A stretch of DNA of 64,000 bases from Enterobacter sp. JUb54 (GTDB lineage Bacteria > Pseudomonadota > Gammaproteobacteria > Enterobacterales > Enterobacteriaceae): assembly GCF_014298075.1 (NCBI RefSeq), contig NZ_CP060418.1:868001-932000 (forward strand). The letters run 5' to 3'. The notes below the pieces were generated by a model. That model ran no database searches. It saw only the letters and a list, made by a program, of their open reading frames with translations, and had not been told where the DNA came from. The translations under genes were made by a program, and so were the position numbers. This document shows positions 41,042 to 50,630 of the stretch, piece by piece. Within the stretch, counting starts at the first letter, position 1. Each line of letters begins with the position of its first letter.

Positions 41042-42258
41042 CATTTTCTGCCGAACGGATACGCGCGGATTTTCCGGTGCTCAGCCGGGAGGTTAACGGT
41101 CAGCCGCTGGCCTATCTCGACAGCGCCGCCAGCGCGCAAAAACCAGAGGCGGTGATTCGCGCCGAGGCGGAGTTTTATCGCCATGGCTACGCCGCCGTTC
41201 ACCGTGGTATCCACACCCTCAGCGCGGAAGCCACGGCGCGGATGGAGCAGGTGCGCCAGCAGGCGGCCAACTTCCTGAATGCCCGCTCTGCAGAAGAGCT
41301 GGTGTTCGTGCGCGGGACCACCGAAGGGATCAATCTGGTGGCCAACAGCTGGGGGAATGCCAACGTTGGTGCCGGAGATAACATTATCATCAGCGCCATG
41401 GAGCACCACGCCAATATCGTGCCGTGGCAGATGCTGTGCGCCCGGGTTGGGGCAGAGCTGCGGGTCATTCCGCTCAATCCAGACGGCACCTTGCAGCTGG
41501 ACGCGATCCCTGGCCTGTTCGATGATCGTACCCGGCTGCTGGCGATTACTCAGGTTTCCAACGTGCTGGGCACGGAAAACCCGCTGGCGGCCCTGATCCC
41601 GCTGGCCCATCAGCATGGGGCTAAAGTCCTGGTCGATGGCGCACAGGCGGTGATGCACCATGCGGTCGACGTTCAGGCGCTGGACTGCGATTTTTATGTC
41701 TTTTCCGGACACAAGCTGTATGGCCCCACCGGGATTGGCGTCCTGTATGTCAAAGAGGCGCTGCTGCAGGCGATGCCGCCGTGGGAAGGCGGCGGGGCGA
41801 TGATTGCCACCGTCAGTCTGACCGAAGGAACCACCTGGGCGAAAGCGCCGTGGCGCTTTGAGGCGGGAACGCCCAATACCGGCGGCATTATCGGCCTCGG
41901 GGCGGCCTTCGAGTATATTAACGCGCTGGGCCTGACCCAGATTGCCGAGTATGAGCAGACACTGATGCACTATGCGCTACAGGCGCTGAAGAACGTGCCC
42001 GATCTGACCATTTATGGGCCTGACCATCGCCTGGGCGTGATTGCCTTTAACCTTGGCAAACATCACGCCTACGACGTGGGCAGCTTCCTCGATAACTACG
42101 GCATTGCGATACGCACCGGTCACCACTGCGCGATGCCGCTGATGGCGTTCTATCAGGTGCCGGCAATGTGTCGGGCATCGCTGGCGATGTACAATACGAC
42201 GGAAGAGGTGGATCGGCTGGTCGCAGGACTACAGCGCATCCACACGCTATTAGGCTAA
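41038..42258 (+). CDS. sufS: Cysteine desulfurase SufS
   Basis: The 406-residue PLP-dependent group II cysteine desulfurase provides sulfur for Suf cluster assembly and acts with SufE. The PLP Lys is at position 226 (FSGHKLYGP) and the persulfide Cys at 364 ([11 protein letters not shown]), the same numbers as in E. coli. The conserved NEGH-type His region [10 protein letters not shown] is also present. The start overlaps the sufD stop by 4 nt. Confidence 0.97.
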   Translation: MTFSAERIRADFPVLSREVNGQPLAYLDSAASAQKPEAVIRAEAEFYRHGYAAVHRGIHTLSAEATARMEQVRQQAANFLNARSAEELVFVRGTTEGINLVANSWGNANVGAGDNIIISAMEHHANIVPWQMLCARVGAELRVIPLNPDGTLQLDAIPGLFDDRTRLLAITQVSNVLGTENPLAALIPLAHQHGAKVLVDGAQAVMHHAVDVQALDCDFYVFSGHKLYGPTGIGVLYVKEALLQAMPPWEGGGAMIATVSLTEGTTWAKAPWRFEAGTPNTGGIIGLGAAFEYINALGLTQIAEYEQTLMHYALQALKNVPDLTIYGPDHRLGVIAFNLGKHHAYDVGSFLDNYGIAIRTGHHCAMPLMAFYQVPAMCRASLAMYNTTEEVDRLVAGLQRIHTLLG

Positions 42259-42269
42259 AGGAAGCAATC

Positions 42270-42686
42270 ATGGCGGCGTTACCGGATAAAGACAAACTGC
42301 TGCGCAACTTTAGTCGTTGCGCCAACTGGGAAGAGAAGTACCTCTATATAATCGAGCTCGGCCAGCGCCTGGCACCGCTGCCGGCTGAAGAACATACCGC
42401 GCAACACATCATTCAGGGCTGCCAGAGCCAGGTGTGGATTGTGGTGGAGCAGCGTGACGGCGGCGTGCTTTCGCTGCGCGGGGATAGCGACGCCGCGATT
42501 GTCAAAGGGTTGATCGCCGTGGTGTTCATTCTGTATGACCAGATGACCGCCAAAGACATCACTGATTTCGACGTGCGCCCGTGGTTTGAAAAAATGGCGC
42601 TCACGCAACACCTCACGCCCTCGCGCTCGCAGGGGCTGGAAGCAATGATCCGCGCAATTCGCGCGCAGGCTCTCACTTTTAGCTAA
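42270..42686 (+). CDS. sufE: SufE sulfur acceptor
   Basis: A 138-residue protein that takes the persulfide from SufS Cys364 onto its own Cys51 ([10 protein letters not shown]) and stimulates the desulfurase. The start at 42270 ([14 protein letters not shown]) has AAAGGAAGCA upstream and matches E. coli. The longer frame from 42168 overlaps sufS and is not conserved. It is the last gene of the suf operon. Confidence 0.96.
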   Translation: MAALPDKDKLLRNFSRCANWEEKYLYIIELGQRLAPLPAEEHTAQHIIQGCQSQVWIVVEQRDGGVLSLRGDSDAAIVKGLIAVVFILYDQMTAKDITDFDVRPWFEKMALTQHLTPSRSQGLEAMIRAIRAQALTFS

Positions 42687-42788
42687 ACTATTGTTGAAGC
42701 TTTCATTCTGTTAAGCGAGACGGGGTATCCGTCTCGCGGGTGGTTCAACTTTCTGACGGCCTGTCAGTGACTAAGAGGGAAACTCAGT

Positions 42789-43793
42789 ATGAAACGCGCG
42801 TCTCTACTCACTCTTATGCTTTTAGGTGCTCTCGGCGCGTCTCAGGCCGCCAGAGCGGTTGAATACACATTACCGGCCAACGGTAGCCGTCTGGTGGGAC
42901 AGAATCAGACCTACACGGTGCAGGAGGGCGATAACAGCCTGCAAACCATTGCCCGGCGCTTTGACACCGCGGCGATGATCCTGCTGGAAGCCAACAACAC
43001 CGTTGCACCCGTCCCACAGCCCGGGACGCAGATGCTTATTCCACTACAGCTGCTACTGCCCGATGTGCCGCGTGAAGGGATTGTGGTGAACCTGGCAGAG
43101 CTGCGGCTCTATTATTTCCCGCCGGACGGCAACACGGTGCAGGTCTATCCGTTAGGGATTGGGCAACTCGGGCTTGAAACGCCGGAGATGACCACCCGCG
43201 TCGGGCAAAAAATTCCTAATCCGACCTGGACCCCGACCGCCGGTATTCGCCAGCGCTCGCTGGAAAAAGGCATCACCTTACCGGCGGTGGTGCCGGCCGG
43301 GCCGAACAACCCATTAGGCCGCTTTGCCCTGCGCCTGGCGTACGGTAACGGCGAATACCTGATTCACGGTACCAATGCGCAGAACAGCGTCGGGCTGCGC
43401 GTCAGCTCCGGCTGCATGCGGATGTTTACCGACGATATTAAAGCGCTGTTTGCCCAGGTTCGCGTGGGCACGCCGGTGCGGGTGATCAACCAGCCGGTGA
43501 AGTTCTCCATCGAATCGAACGGCACGCGCTATCTGGAAGTGCATCGCCCGATGACCCAGAGCGAAACGCAGAACCCGCAGACCATTGCCTACGTGCTGCC
43601 GGAAGGCTACGCGCAGTTCGCCAACGACAAGGGAACGGATAAAGCGATGGCGGATAAAGCGATGCATCGTCGCATGGGGGTTCCGGTGGTGGTTTCAACC
43701 GGGGCGACGCCTGATGCGAGTGGGGCCAGTTCGGTGCAGTCAGTCCTGAACGGTACGCCGGCGACGGCGTCAGAAACGCGGGTCACGCAATAA
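42789..43793 (+). CDS. ldtE: L,D-transpeptidase LdtE (YnhG)
   Basis: A 334-residue periplasmic enzyme that forms 3-3 (meso-DAP to meso-DAP) cross-links in peptidoglycan. A signal peptide (cleavage around SQAARA) is followed by a LysM domain ([19 protein letters not shown], about 42-88) and a YkuD catalytic domain with [20 protein letters not shown], catalytic Cys209. The layout suf-ldtE-lpp is as in E. coli. It is convergent with lpp and shares its terminator. Confidence 0.95.
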   Translation: MKRASLLTLMLLGALGASQAARAVEYTLPANGSRLVGQNQTYTVQEGDNSLQTIARRFDTAAMILLEANNTVAPVPQPGTQMLIPLQLLLPDVPREGIVVNLAELRLYYFPPDGNTVQVYPLGIGQLGLETPEMTTRVGQKIPNPTWTPTAGIRQRSLEKGITLPAVVPAGPNNPLGRFALRLAYGNGEYLIHGTNAQNSVGLRVSSGCMRMFTDDIKALFAQVRVGTPVRVINQPVKFSIESNGTRYLEVHRPMTQSETQNPQTIAYVLPEGYAQFANDKGTDKAMADKAMHRRMGVPVVVSTGATPDASGASSVQSVLNGTPATASETRVTQ

Positions 43794-43832
43794 CGGATGG
43801 ATAAACAGGGAAGGGAACGGCAAACGGCAGAC

Positions 43833-43866
43833 AAAAAAAATGGCGCACAATGTGCGCCATTTTTAT
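43833..43866. terminator. Bidirectional terminator between ldtE and lpp
   Basis: AAAATGGCGCACA/TGTGCGCCATTTT stem with A-run on one side and T-run on the other, matching the known lpp terminator. Confidence 0.93.
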
Positions 43867-43885
43867 AACACAGCTACAAATACTA

Positions 43886-44134
<249 letters not shown>

Positions 44135-44167
44135 CTAGATTGAGTTAATCTCCATGTAGCGTTACAA

Positions 44168-44173
44168 GTATTA
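44168..44173 (-). promoter_or_regulatory. lpp promoter -10
   Basis: On the minus strand TAATAC followed by TTGTAACGCTACATGGAG is the same as the E. coli lpp promoter start region. The long A/T-rich stretch upstream (AAAAAAATATTCTCATCC) corresponds to its UP-like segment. Confidence 0.8.
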
Positions 44174-44376
44174 CACAAACTTTTTTGGGATGAGAATATT
44201 TTTTTACGGTAATACGCTTATTTTTGATCGTTCGCTCAAAGAAGCATCGAATTTGACAGGCGAGTTAAAAATTCTTTGTGAAAACAGCACGCTTCCATCG
44301 GATTCATCTTAGATAATCTCTTATTAAATAGTAAATTCCGATTTGCATTTTTATTAAGAGGAGCTAAGGATTGAAT
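44174..44376. other. Remaining lpp-pykF spacer
   Basis: This 203-bp AT-rich region lies upstream of the lpp -10 and is non-coding. It holds the lpp -35 and upstream elements; nothing else is recognised before the pykF terminator. Confidence 0.5.
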
Positions 44377-44408
44377 AAAAAAAACGCCTCCGAAGAGGCG
44401 TTTTATAA
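44377..44408 (-). terminator. Terminator after pykF
   Basis: AAAACGCCTC/GAGGCGTTTT with loop CGAA; on the minus strand it is followed by a T-run of eight. Confidence 0.92.
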
Positions 44409-44429
44409 AAATAATTAACTTGTAAAAGA

Positions 44430-45842
44430 TTACAGCACGTGTACGGAAGCGGTATTGGTCGTTCCGCTCGGTACCAGCGCACCAGATACCATCACAACCA
44501 CGTCGCCTTTACGCGCCAGGCCGCTCTGTACCGCCAGCTCTTTGCCGAGACGGTAGAAGTCATCGGTGGAGTCCAGCTGTGCAACCAGCTGCGGCACAAC
44601 GCCTTTGGTCAGCACCAGCTGACGGGCGGTGGTTTCGTTGGTGGTCAGCGCCAGGATGGTCGCATCCGGGAAGTATTTACGTACGGCACGTGCAGATTTA
44701 CCGCCTTTGGTTGCGACCACAATCAGCGGTGCTTCCAGTTTTTCAGCCGTTTCTACAGCGCCACGGCACACTGCTTCAGTGATACGCAGTTTACGGTTGT
44801 CGTTGTTGAACTCCAGACGGCTGGTCATCACGCGGTCGGTACGTTCGCAGATGGTCGCCATGATGGTGACCGCTTCCAGCGGGTATTTACCCTTAGCGGA
44901 TTCGCCAGACAGCATTACCGCATCGGTACCGTCGAGGATGGCGTTAGCGACGTCGCCGGCTTCTGCGCGGGTCGGACGCGGGTTTTTGATCATGGAATCC
45001 AGCATCTGAGTCGCGGTGATAACCACTTTACGTGCGCGGATACATTTTTCGATGATCATTTTCTGTGCGAAGATAACTTCTTCAACCGGGATCTCAACGC
45101 CCATGTCGCCACGAGCAACCATGATGCCGTCAGACGCTTCGAGGATTTCGTCGAAGTTGTTCAGGCCTTCCTGGTTTTCAATCTTGGAGATGATCTGAAT
45201 GTTCTCACCGCCGTGGGCTTTCAGGTGCTCACGAATTTCCACCACGTCAGAACGCTTACGAATAAAGGAAGCGGCAACGAAATCGACGCCTTGCTCGCAA
45301 CCGAAGATTAGGTCCTGTTTGTCTTTTTCTGCCAGTGCCGGCAGGGCAATGGAAACGCCCGGCAGGTTAACGCCTTTGTTTTCGCCCAGGTCGCCGTTGT
45401 TCAGCACTTTACAGATAACGTTTTTACCTTCGATGGCGGTGACTTCCATACCGATCAGACCATCGTCTACCAGTACGGTGTTACCGACGGACAGGTCAGT
45501 GGTGAAACCTTCATAGGTAACTGCCACGATGTCGCTGTTGCCGACTACGGATTTGTCGGTGGTGAAGGTGAAGGTCTGGCCCGCTTTCAGGGAGACGTCA
45601 TTGCCGCCTTCCAGCTTGATGGTACGAATTTCCGGACCTTTGGTGTCCAGCAGGATAGCGGCTGTCTTACCGGTTTTGCTCACCACGTTACGCAGGTTCT
45701 GGATGCGTTGACCGTGTTCAGCATAGTCACCGTGAGAGAAGTTCAGACGCATGACGTTCATGCCCGCGTCCAGCATTTTGGACAGCATCTCTTCGGATTC
45801 GGTTTTCGGACCGATGGTGCAAACAATTTTGGTCTTTTTCAT
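44430..45842 (-). CDS. pykF: Pyruvate kinase I
   Basis: The 470-residue fructose-1,6-bisphosphate-activated pyruvate kinase makes pyruvate and ATP from PEP. Signatures include RLNFSHGDY near 32, the active-site segment [19 protein letters not shown] near 215, [12 protein letters not shown] (Leu to Met compared with E. coli) and [26 protein letters not shown] (about 270-295). The start at 45842 matches [14 protein letters not shown] consensus Cra box lies 206 bp upstream, so Cra should repress the gene in gluconeogenic conditions, opposite to ppsA. Confidence 0.98.
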   Translation of the reverse strand: MKKTKIVCTIGPKTESEEMLSKMLDAGMNVMRLNFSHGDYAEHGQRIQNLRNVVSKTGKTAAILLDTKGPEIRTIKLEGGNDVSLKAGQTFTFTTDKSVVGNSDIVAVTYEGFTTDLSVGNTVLVDDGLIGMEVTAIEGKNVICKVLNNGDLGENKGVNLPGVSIALPALAEKDKQDLIFGCEQGVDFVAASFIRKRSDVVEIREHLKAHGGENIQIISKIENQEGLNNFDEILEASDGIMVARGDMGVEIPVEEVIFAQKMIIEKCIRARKVVITATQMLDSMIKNPRPTRAEAGDVANAILDGTDAVMLSGESAKGKYPLEAVTIMATICERTDRVMTSRLEFNNDNRKLRITEAVCRGAVETAEKLEAPLIVVATKGGKSARAVRKYFPDATILALTTNETTARQLVLTKGVVPQLVAQLDSTDDFYRLGKELAVQSGLARKGDVVVMVSGALVPSGTTNTASVHVL

Positions 45843-46047
45843 GAAAGTTTTAGTCTTTAAGTTGTGAAGGATATGGAAAACTCGCTCCGTTGGCATGCCG
45901 CCGTGGAGTCAAACCTGTATTGCGAAAGTTGCTATGCCAAGCTCTAAGAATAGATGACAACAAAAGAGCGTGCAGAAGAAAGTGTGCTGGCGGTTCAGCC
46001 CATAAAAAGGAGCAGTATTTTATGCGTTTAGTTGTGCAGTCCAATGC

Positions 46048-46061
46048 GCTGAAACCATTCA
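46048..46061. promoter_or_regulatory. Cra (FruR) box of pykF
   Basis: GCTGAAACCATTCA fits the Cra consensus RSTGAAWCSNTHHW at all 14 positions and lies in the pykF promoter region, as in E. coli. Confidence 0.88.
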
Positions 46062-46319
46062 AGAAAGAATCGGTGGGCATTATACGACGCTGAAACAAAA
46101 AAAGAAAATGAAAACAGCGTTTCATTATATGCCATAAAAATGTAACAAAACTCACACTAATAGCAATCGTATTCGCAACACAAATTTCCACCAGTCGCAC
46201 AGTTAACTGATGGCTATCAGGGGTTGCCTGTCACGGTTCAGCAATAAAAATAGTCCGTTGGCGGGAAAAAAGGAGGGGAGTTTGATTTATCCCAAAATCC
46301 TATCAATAATGATTTGATT

Positions 46320-46331
46320 GATAATGATAAT
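46320..46331 (+). promoter_or_regulatory. Fur-like hexamer repeat before fumD
   Basis: GATAATGATAAT is two exact repeats of the Fur hexamer, 16 bp before the fumD ATG; the third hexamer (TTATGA) is poor. Candidate iron-responsive site. Confidence 0.4.
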
Positions 46332-46347
46332 TTATGAGCAAAAAAGA

Positions 46348-46563
46348 ATGGGAAATAAAGCCAAAGACGACGAGTTGTATCAGGAAATGTGCCGGGTTGT
46401 CGGGAAAGTGGTGCTGGAAATGCGCGATTTGGGCCAGGAGCCGAAACACATTGTCATTGCCGGGGTGGTTCGCACCGCGCTGGCCAACCCGAAAATTGCG
46501 CGCAGCGAACTGACCAGAGCCGCCATGGAGAAAGTGGTTCATGCGTTGTCCGGCCATGAGTAG
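46348..46563 (+). CDS. fumD: Fumarase D (YdhZ)
   Basis: A 71-residue protein matching E. coli YdhZ/FumD (MGNKAKDDELYQEMCRVVGKVVLEMRDLGQEPKHIVIAGVVRTALAN). E. coli FumD was described as a small fumarase unrelated to the class I Fe-S and class II enzymes. The start at 46348 is the conserved MGN; an upstream ATG at 46318 lies in the Fur-like repeat. The ribosome-binding site is weak (GAGCAAAAAAGA). It is divergent from pykF as in E. coli. Confidence 0.9.
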   Translation: MGNKAKDDELYQEMCRVVGKVVLEMRDLGQEPKHIVIAGVVRTALANPKIARSELTRAAMEKVVHALSGHE

Positions 46564-46589
46564 TCAGCCGGCATCACGCTAAAAGGCTC

Positions 46590-47237
46590 TCAGGAAATCA
46601 CAAAGCGAACCACCGCTTTCACCGCGATATCGCAGTGGTGCGCCACCATCGCTTCATCGTCGATGGCCGGCAGCGGATCGTCGAGATACAGGCTATTGAA
46701 GGTGTAAAAGTTCGAGACCTGATAAAAACTAAAGCTGCTGATAAGCCGGTGGACATCCCGTGCCTGCAGCCCCTCCTGAAAAACACCCTGCTGCTGTCCG
46801 CGCTGGAGAATATCCTCCAGAATCGACAGGGCGGTACGGTTCAGCGGCTTTAACTGCCCTGACGACTTCAGCCACTTCCCGCGCTGCATATTCTCCATAC
46901 AGATAACCCGCATATAGTCCGCATGGGTGGCGTGATAGCGCACGCTCCAGCGTACCAGCTGCACCAGCGCCTCTACCGGCGGCAGGTGCTCCAGCCCGAG
47001 CTGCTGCTCGGTTTCGCGAATGCGCGCATAGACGTGTTGCAGCACCGCCTGGTACAGCTGTTCCTTGGTTTTGAAGTAGTACACCACCATCCGCTTGGTT
47101 GTCTGCGCTTCGGTTGCAATTTGCTCCATTCGCGCCCCGGACAAGCCATGTTCGGCAAAGACGACGATGGCGGCGGCAAAAATCCGCTCCTTTAGCGGTT
47201 GCGCTTCATCTTGATCCACGTGATCCACGACAGACAT
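46590..47237 (-). CDS. TetR-family repressor of the dehydroshikimate island
   Basis: A 215-residue regulator with an N-terminal helix-turn-helix (IFAAAIVVFAEHGLSGARMEQIATEAQTTKRMVVYYFKTKEQLYQAVL, about 20-63) and a ligand-binding C-terminal domain. The start at 47237 has AAAAGGAG before it; the longer frame has not. It is divergent from the QuiC-type gene across 124 bp. The likely operator, GAACCAWWTGATACA, occurs in front of that gene and again before the MFS gene. The inducer is probably dehydroshikimate, quinate or a related compound. Confidence 0.88.
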   Translation of the reverse strand: MSVVDHVDQDEAQPLKERIFAAAIVVFAEHGLSGARMEQIATEAQTTKRMVVYYFKTKEQLYQAVLQHVYARIRETEQQLGLEHLPPVEALVQLVRWSVRYHATHADYMRVICMENMQRGKWLKSSGQLKPLNRTALSILEDILQRGQQQGVFQEGLQARDVHRLISSFSFYQVSNFYTFNSLYLDDPLPAIDDEAMVAHHCDIAVKAVVRFVIS

Positions 47238-47309
47238 AACGACTCCTTTTTCCAATGGACAAAAAATACACATAACGATCACAATTTTGCAACCTTATGT
47301 GGCGTGAGT

Positions 47310-47324
47310 GAACCAAATGATACA
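47310..47324. promoter_or_regulatory. Candidate operator copy 1
   Basis: GAACCAAATGATACA lies 38 bp before the QuiC-type start. A second copy, differing only in the two central bases and inverted, is at 49219-49233. Confidence 0.6.
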
Positions 47325-47361
47325 TATTCAGTGCTCACGTCGACTGATGACACGAGGACTT

Positions 47362-49215
47362 ATGCTGCGATCCATTGCCACCGTCTCGATTTCTGGCACC
47401 TTGCCCGAAAAGCTCCATGCTATTGCGGCTGCGGGTTATCAGGGCGTCGAAATCTTCGAAAACGACCTGCTCTATTATACCGGTACGCCGACGGATATTC
47501 GTAATCTGGCAGCGGATTTAGGGCTAAAAATCACGCTTTTTCAACCCTTTCGCGATTTCGAAGGGGCAAGCCGCAGCCAGTTCGCCGCCAACATGGAGCG
47601 GGCGAAGCGCAAATTTGAGCTGATGCATGAACTGGGCTGTGACACCTTACTACTGTGCAGCAACGTCCAGCCAGACTGCTCCGCGGACGTCTCGCTGCAG
47701 ATAGCGGACTTAACGGCGCTGGCGCAGCTGGCCGAGCAGGAAAAGATTGTCATCGGCTATGAAGCGCTAGCCTGGGGCACCCACGTAAACCGCTGGCATC
47801 AGGCGTGGGTGCGGGTGAAAAGCGTCGACAGCCCGGCGCTGGGGATCGTGCTGGATAGCTTCCATATTCTGGCCCGCGGCGACACGCTGCAGGGTCTGTC
47901 AGATGTCCCGGTCGACAAGATCACCTTCCTGCAGCTGGCCGATGCGCCGTTGATGAAGATGGACGTGCTCGAATGGAGCCGCCATTTCCGCTGCTTCCCT
48001 GGACAGGGGCAGCTGCCGCTGGTGGAGTTTGCCTGCGAGTTAACCCGCTGCGGCTATCGCGGGTCGTGGTCGCTGGAGATCTTCAATGACAGCTTCCGCG
48101 CCTCGCCAAACGGCGCCACCGCCAAAGATGGCTACCGTTCGCTGCAGTGGCTGGAAGAGCAGACCCGCCTGCAGCTGGGGCACAGCGACGCGCAGCTGTT
48201 TGCACCGGCAGCTCTGCCGCAGTACCTCGGACTGGAGTTTATCGAATTTGCCGCCAGCCCGTCGGAAGCGAAAGCGCTTGGCGAGCGCCTGACGCAGCTC
48301 GGCTTTTGCCAGCAGGGGCGCCATCGCTCGAAGCAGGTAGCGCTGTGGCGCAACGGCGGAGCGCGGGCGATCGTTAACTATCAGCCCCACAGCTGGGCCG
48401 ACCATTTTCACCAGCGTCACGGCGCCTCATTGTGCGCCATGGCCCTGCGCGTGAGCCACAGCGCCGCGATTGTTGAACGGGCCCGTGCCTACGGCTACGC
48501 CACCTGGCAGGGCGATGCCGGACCCAATGAAAGCCCGATACCCGCGATTTGCGCCCCCGACGGTAGCCTGATCTACCTCATCGAAGCCGGGGACGATATC
48601 TACGCCCGCGATTTCCATCTGTCCGATAGCCCGACGCTGCGCCATGACTACAGCGGTATCGACCACCTGGCGCTGGGCATGGAAGCCGATCAACGCGACA
48701 ACTGGGTGATGTTTTTCCGCAGCGTTTTCGGCTTCACGCTGGAGCATGAGCAGACGTTGCCGGACCCTTACGGCCTGGTACGCAGCCTGGCGGTGCACAG
48801 CCCGCAGGGCAATATTCGCCTGGCGCTGAATATCTCGCAGAGCCGCGCGACCCAGATTGCCCGCTCCGTCGCCTGTTACCAGGGTGCGGGCCTGCAGCAT
48901 GCGGCGTTCGCCTGCCACGACCTGCCGGCTACCCTTGACGACCTGCCGCAGGTGTCGCTGAACGCGCTGCCGATCCCGGCAAACTACTACGACGATTTGC
49001 TGGCGCGCTTTGGCGACGCGGCCAACGTGGAGACCCTGAAACGCCTGCAGATCCTCTATGACCGGGGGCCGCACGACGGCGAATTCCTGCATCTGTACAC
49101 CCGGCCCTTCTCGGCGGGGCGCTTTTTCTTCGAATTGACCGAAAGGCGGGGCGGCTACGCGCTGTATGGCGCGGCGAACGCGGCCGTGCGTCTTTCGGCG
49201 ATGCAGTACAGCTAG
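47362..49215 (+). CDS. quiC: 3-dehydroshikimate dehydratase fused to an HPPD-like domain (QuiC type)
   Basis: A 617-residue two-domain protein. The N-terminal part (1-280) is a sugar-phosphate-isomerase/AP-endonuclease-2 TIM barrel with the metal ligands of QuiC-type dehydratases: Glu in GYEALAWG, Asp in VLDSFHIL, Gln in FLQLAD and Glu in WSLEIFND. The C-terminal part (about 300-617) is a 4-hydroxyphenylpyruvate-dioxygenase-like VOC domain with possible ligands His in GIDHLALGM, His in LQHAAF and Glu in FFFELTERRGGY. The dehydratase turns 3-dehydroshikimate into protocatechuate. The start at 47362 follows CGAGGACTT. The role of the second domain in this family is unclear. Confidence 0.85.
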   Translation: MLRSIATVSISGTLPEKLHAIAAAGYQGVEIFENDLLYYTGTPTDIRNLAADLGLKITLFQPFRDFEGASRSQFAANMERAKRKFELMHELGCDTLLLCSNVQPDCSADVSLQIADLTALAQLAEQEKIVIGYEALAWGTHVNRWHQAWVRVKSVDSPALGIVLDSFHILARGDTLQGLSDVPVDKITFLQLADAPLMKMDVLEWSRHFRCFPGQGQLPLVEFACELTRCGYRGSWSLEIFNDSFRASPNGATAKDGYRSLQWLEEQTRLQLGHSDAQLFAPAALPQYLGLEFIEFAASPSEAKALGERLTQLGFCQQGRHRSKQVALWRNGGARAIVNYQPHSWADHFHQRHGASLCAMALRVSHSAAIVERARAYGYATWQGDAGPNESPIPAICAPDGSLIYLIEAGDDIYARDFHLSDSPTLRHDYSGIDHLALGMEADQRDNWVMFFRSVFGFTLEHEQTLPDPYGLVRSLAVHSPQGNIRLALNISQSRATQIARSVACYQGAGLQHAAFACHDLPATLDDLPQVSLNALPIPANYYDDLLARFGDAANVETLKRLQILYDRGPHDGEFLHLYTRPFSAGRFFFELTERRGGYALYGAANAAVRLSAMQYS

Positions 49216-49218
49216 TTT

Positions 49219-49233
49219 TGTATCAAATGGTTC
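49219..49233. promoter_or_regulatory. Candidate operator copy 2
   Basis: TGTATCAAATGGTTC, the inverse of the site at 47310-47324, lies 4 nt after the quiC stop and 64 bp before the MFS gene. It suggests a separate regulated promoter for the transporter. Confidence 0.6.
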
Positions 49234-49296
49234 ATTAAAAATAACAACCCAAACATAACAACAACATTCATCTGCACCCTACGACAGGAAACGACT

Positions 49297-50619
49297 ATGA
49301 ACTCGTACAGCCATAACCCGACGGCGGCGGCGGACGCCGCGGCTACCGTTCCGCGTTCCCGGCGGCGCATTGGGATCCTCGCGCTGCTGGCCGTCGGCAC
49401 AATGATTAACTATCTCGACCGCACGATACTCGGGATTGCCGCCCCCGGCTTAACCTCTGAACTGGGTATCGACGCGGCGGTCATGGGGATCGTCTTTTCG
49501 GCCTTTGCCTGGACCTACGCCCTGGCGCAAATTCCCGGCGGCCTGTTCCTTGACCGCTTCGGCAACAAGATCACCTACTTTCTGTCGTTAACCCTGTGGT
49601 CGCTGTTTACCCTGTTTCACGGCATGGCCATCGGCCTGAAAACGCTGCTGCTGTGCCGCTTTGGCTTAGGGGTCAGCGAAGCGCCGTGCTTCCCGGTCAA
49701 CAGCCGGGTGGTCAGCGTATGGTTCCCCCAGCAGGAGAGGGCCAAGGCCACGGCGGTGTATACCGTCGGCGAATATCTTGGGCTGGCCTGCTTCTCGCCG
49801 CTGCTGTTCTGGATCATGGGCAGCTTCGGCTGGCGCGCGCTGTTTATCAGCGTCGGCGTGGCGGGCGTGTTATTTGCGCTGGTGTGGTGGCGCTGCTATC
49901 GCGAGCCTCATGAAGACAAACGCCTCAGCCAGCAGGAGCGCGATCATATCGTCAACGGCGGCGGCCTGGCGACGGTCAGCGACCAGCAGGTGGCGTTCAG
50001 CTGGTCGGTTGTGGGTCAGCTGTTGGCGAAACGGCAGATTCTCGGCGCCAGCATTGGCCAGTTCGCCGGCAATTCGGTGCTGGTGTTCTTCCTGACCTGG
50101 TTCCCGACCTATCTGGCGACCGAACGTCATATGCCGTGGCTGAAGGTCGGGTTCTTCGCCATTCTGCCGTTTCTTGCCGCCGCCGGCGGGGTCATGTTCG
50201 GCGGATGGGTCTCCGATAAACTGCTGAAAGCCACCGGCTCGGCCAACCTGGCGCGTAAATTACCGATCGTCGCCGGCCTGCTGATGGCCAGCAGCATTAT
50301 CTCCGCCAACTGGCTGACCAGCGATCTAGCCGTCATTCTGGTGATGTCGTTCGCCTTCTTTGGCCAGGGGATGGTCGGCTTAGGCTGGACGCTGATCTCT
50401 GACATTGCGCCGAAGGGGTTTGGCGGCCTGACCGGCGGGTTGTTTAACTTCTGCGCCAACCTTGCCGGGATCCTCACTCCGCTGGTGATCGGTTTTATCG
50501 TGGCGGCCTTCGGCAGCTTCTTCTATGCGCTGGTCTATATCGGCTGCGCGGCGCTGCTCGGCGTGGTGGCGTATCTGTTTATTCTGGGCGATGTCAAACG
50601 TATTGAGTTATCGCAGTAA
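49297..50619 (+). CDS. MFS transporter, anion:cation symporter type
   Basis: A 440-residue protein with about 12 transmembrane helices and MFS signatures (GTMINYLDRTILGIAAPGL; QIPGGLFLDRFGNKITYF, the loop 2-3 motif; GLGVSEAPCFPVNSRVVSVWFPQQERAKA). These are typical of the ACS family, which moves organic anions such as glucarate, hexuronates or phthalate. CAGGAAACGACT precedes the start. Placement between the dehydratase and the dehydrogenase relative suggests uptake of quinate, shikimate or a similar cyclic acid. Confidence 0.88.
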   Translation: MNSYSHNPTAAADAAATVPRSRRRIGILALLAVGTMINYLDRTILGIAAPGLTSELGIDAAVMGIVFSAFAWTYALAQIPGGLFLDRFGNKITYFLSLTLWSLFTLFHGMAIGLKTLLLCRFGLGVSEAPCFPVNSRVVSVWFPQQERAKATAVYTVGEYLGLACFSPLLFWIMGSFGWRALFISVGVAGVLFALVWWRCYREPHEDKRLSQQERDHIVNGGGLATVSDQQVAFSWSVVGQLLAKRQILGASIGQFAGNSVLVFFLTWFPTYLATERHMPWLKVGFFAILPFLAAAGGVMFGGWVSDKLLKATGSANLARKLPIVAGLLMASSIISANWLTSDLAVILVMSFAFFGQGMVGLGWTLISDIAPKGFGGLTGGLFNFCANLAGILTPLVIGFIVAAFGSFFYALVYIGCAALLGVVAYLFILGDVKRIELSQ

Positions 50620-50630
50620 AGGAGCAGGGG

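Larger units (their letters stand above)
45843..46347. other. Divergent pykF/fumD control region
   Basis: The 505-bp non-coding gap contains the Cra box (46048-46061) for pykF, an AT-rich middle section and a Fur-like direct repeat just before fumD. No reading frame is supported. Confidence 0.6.
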
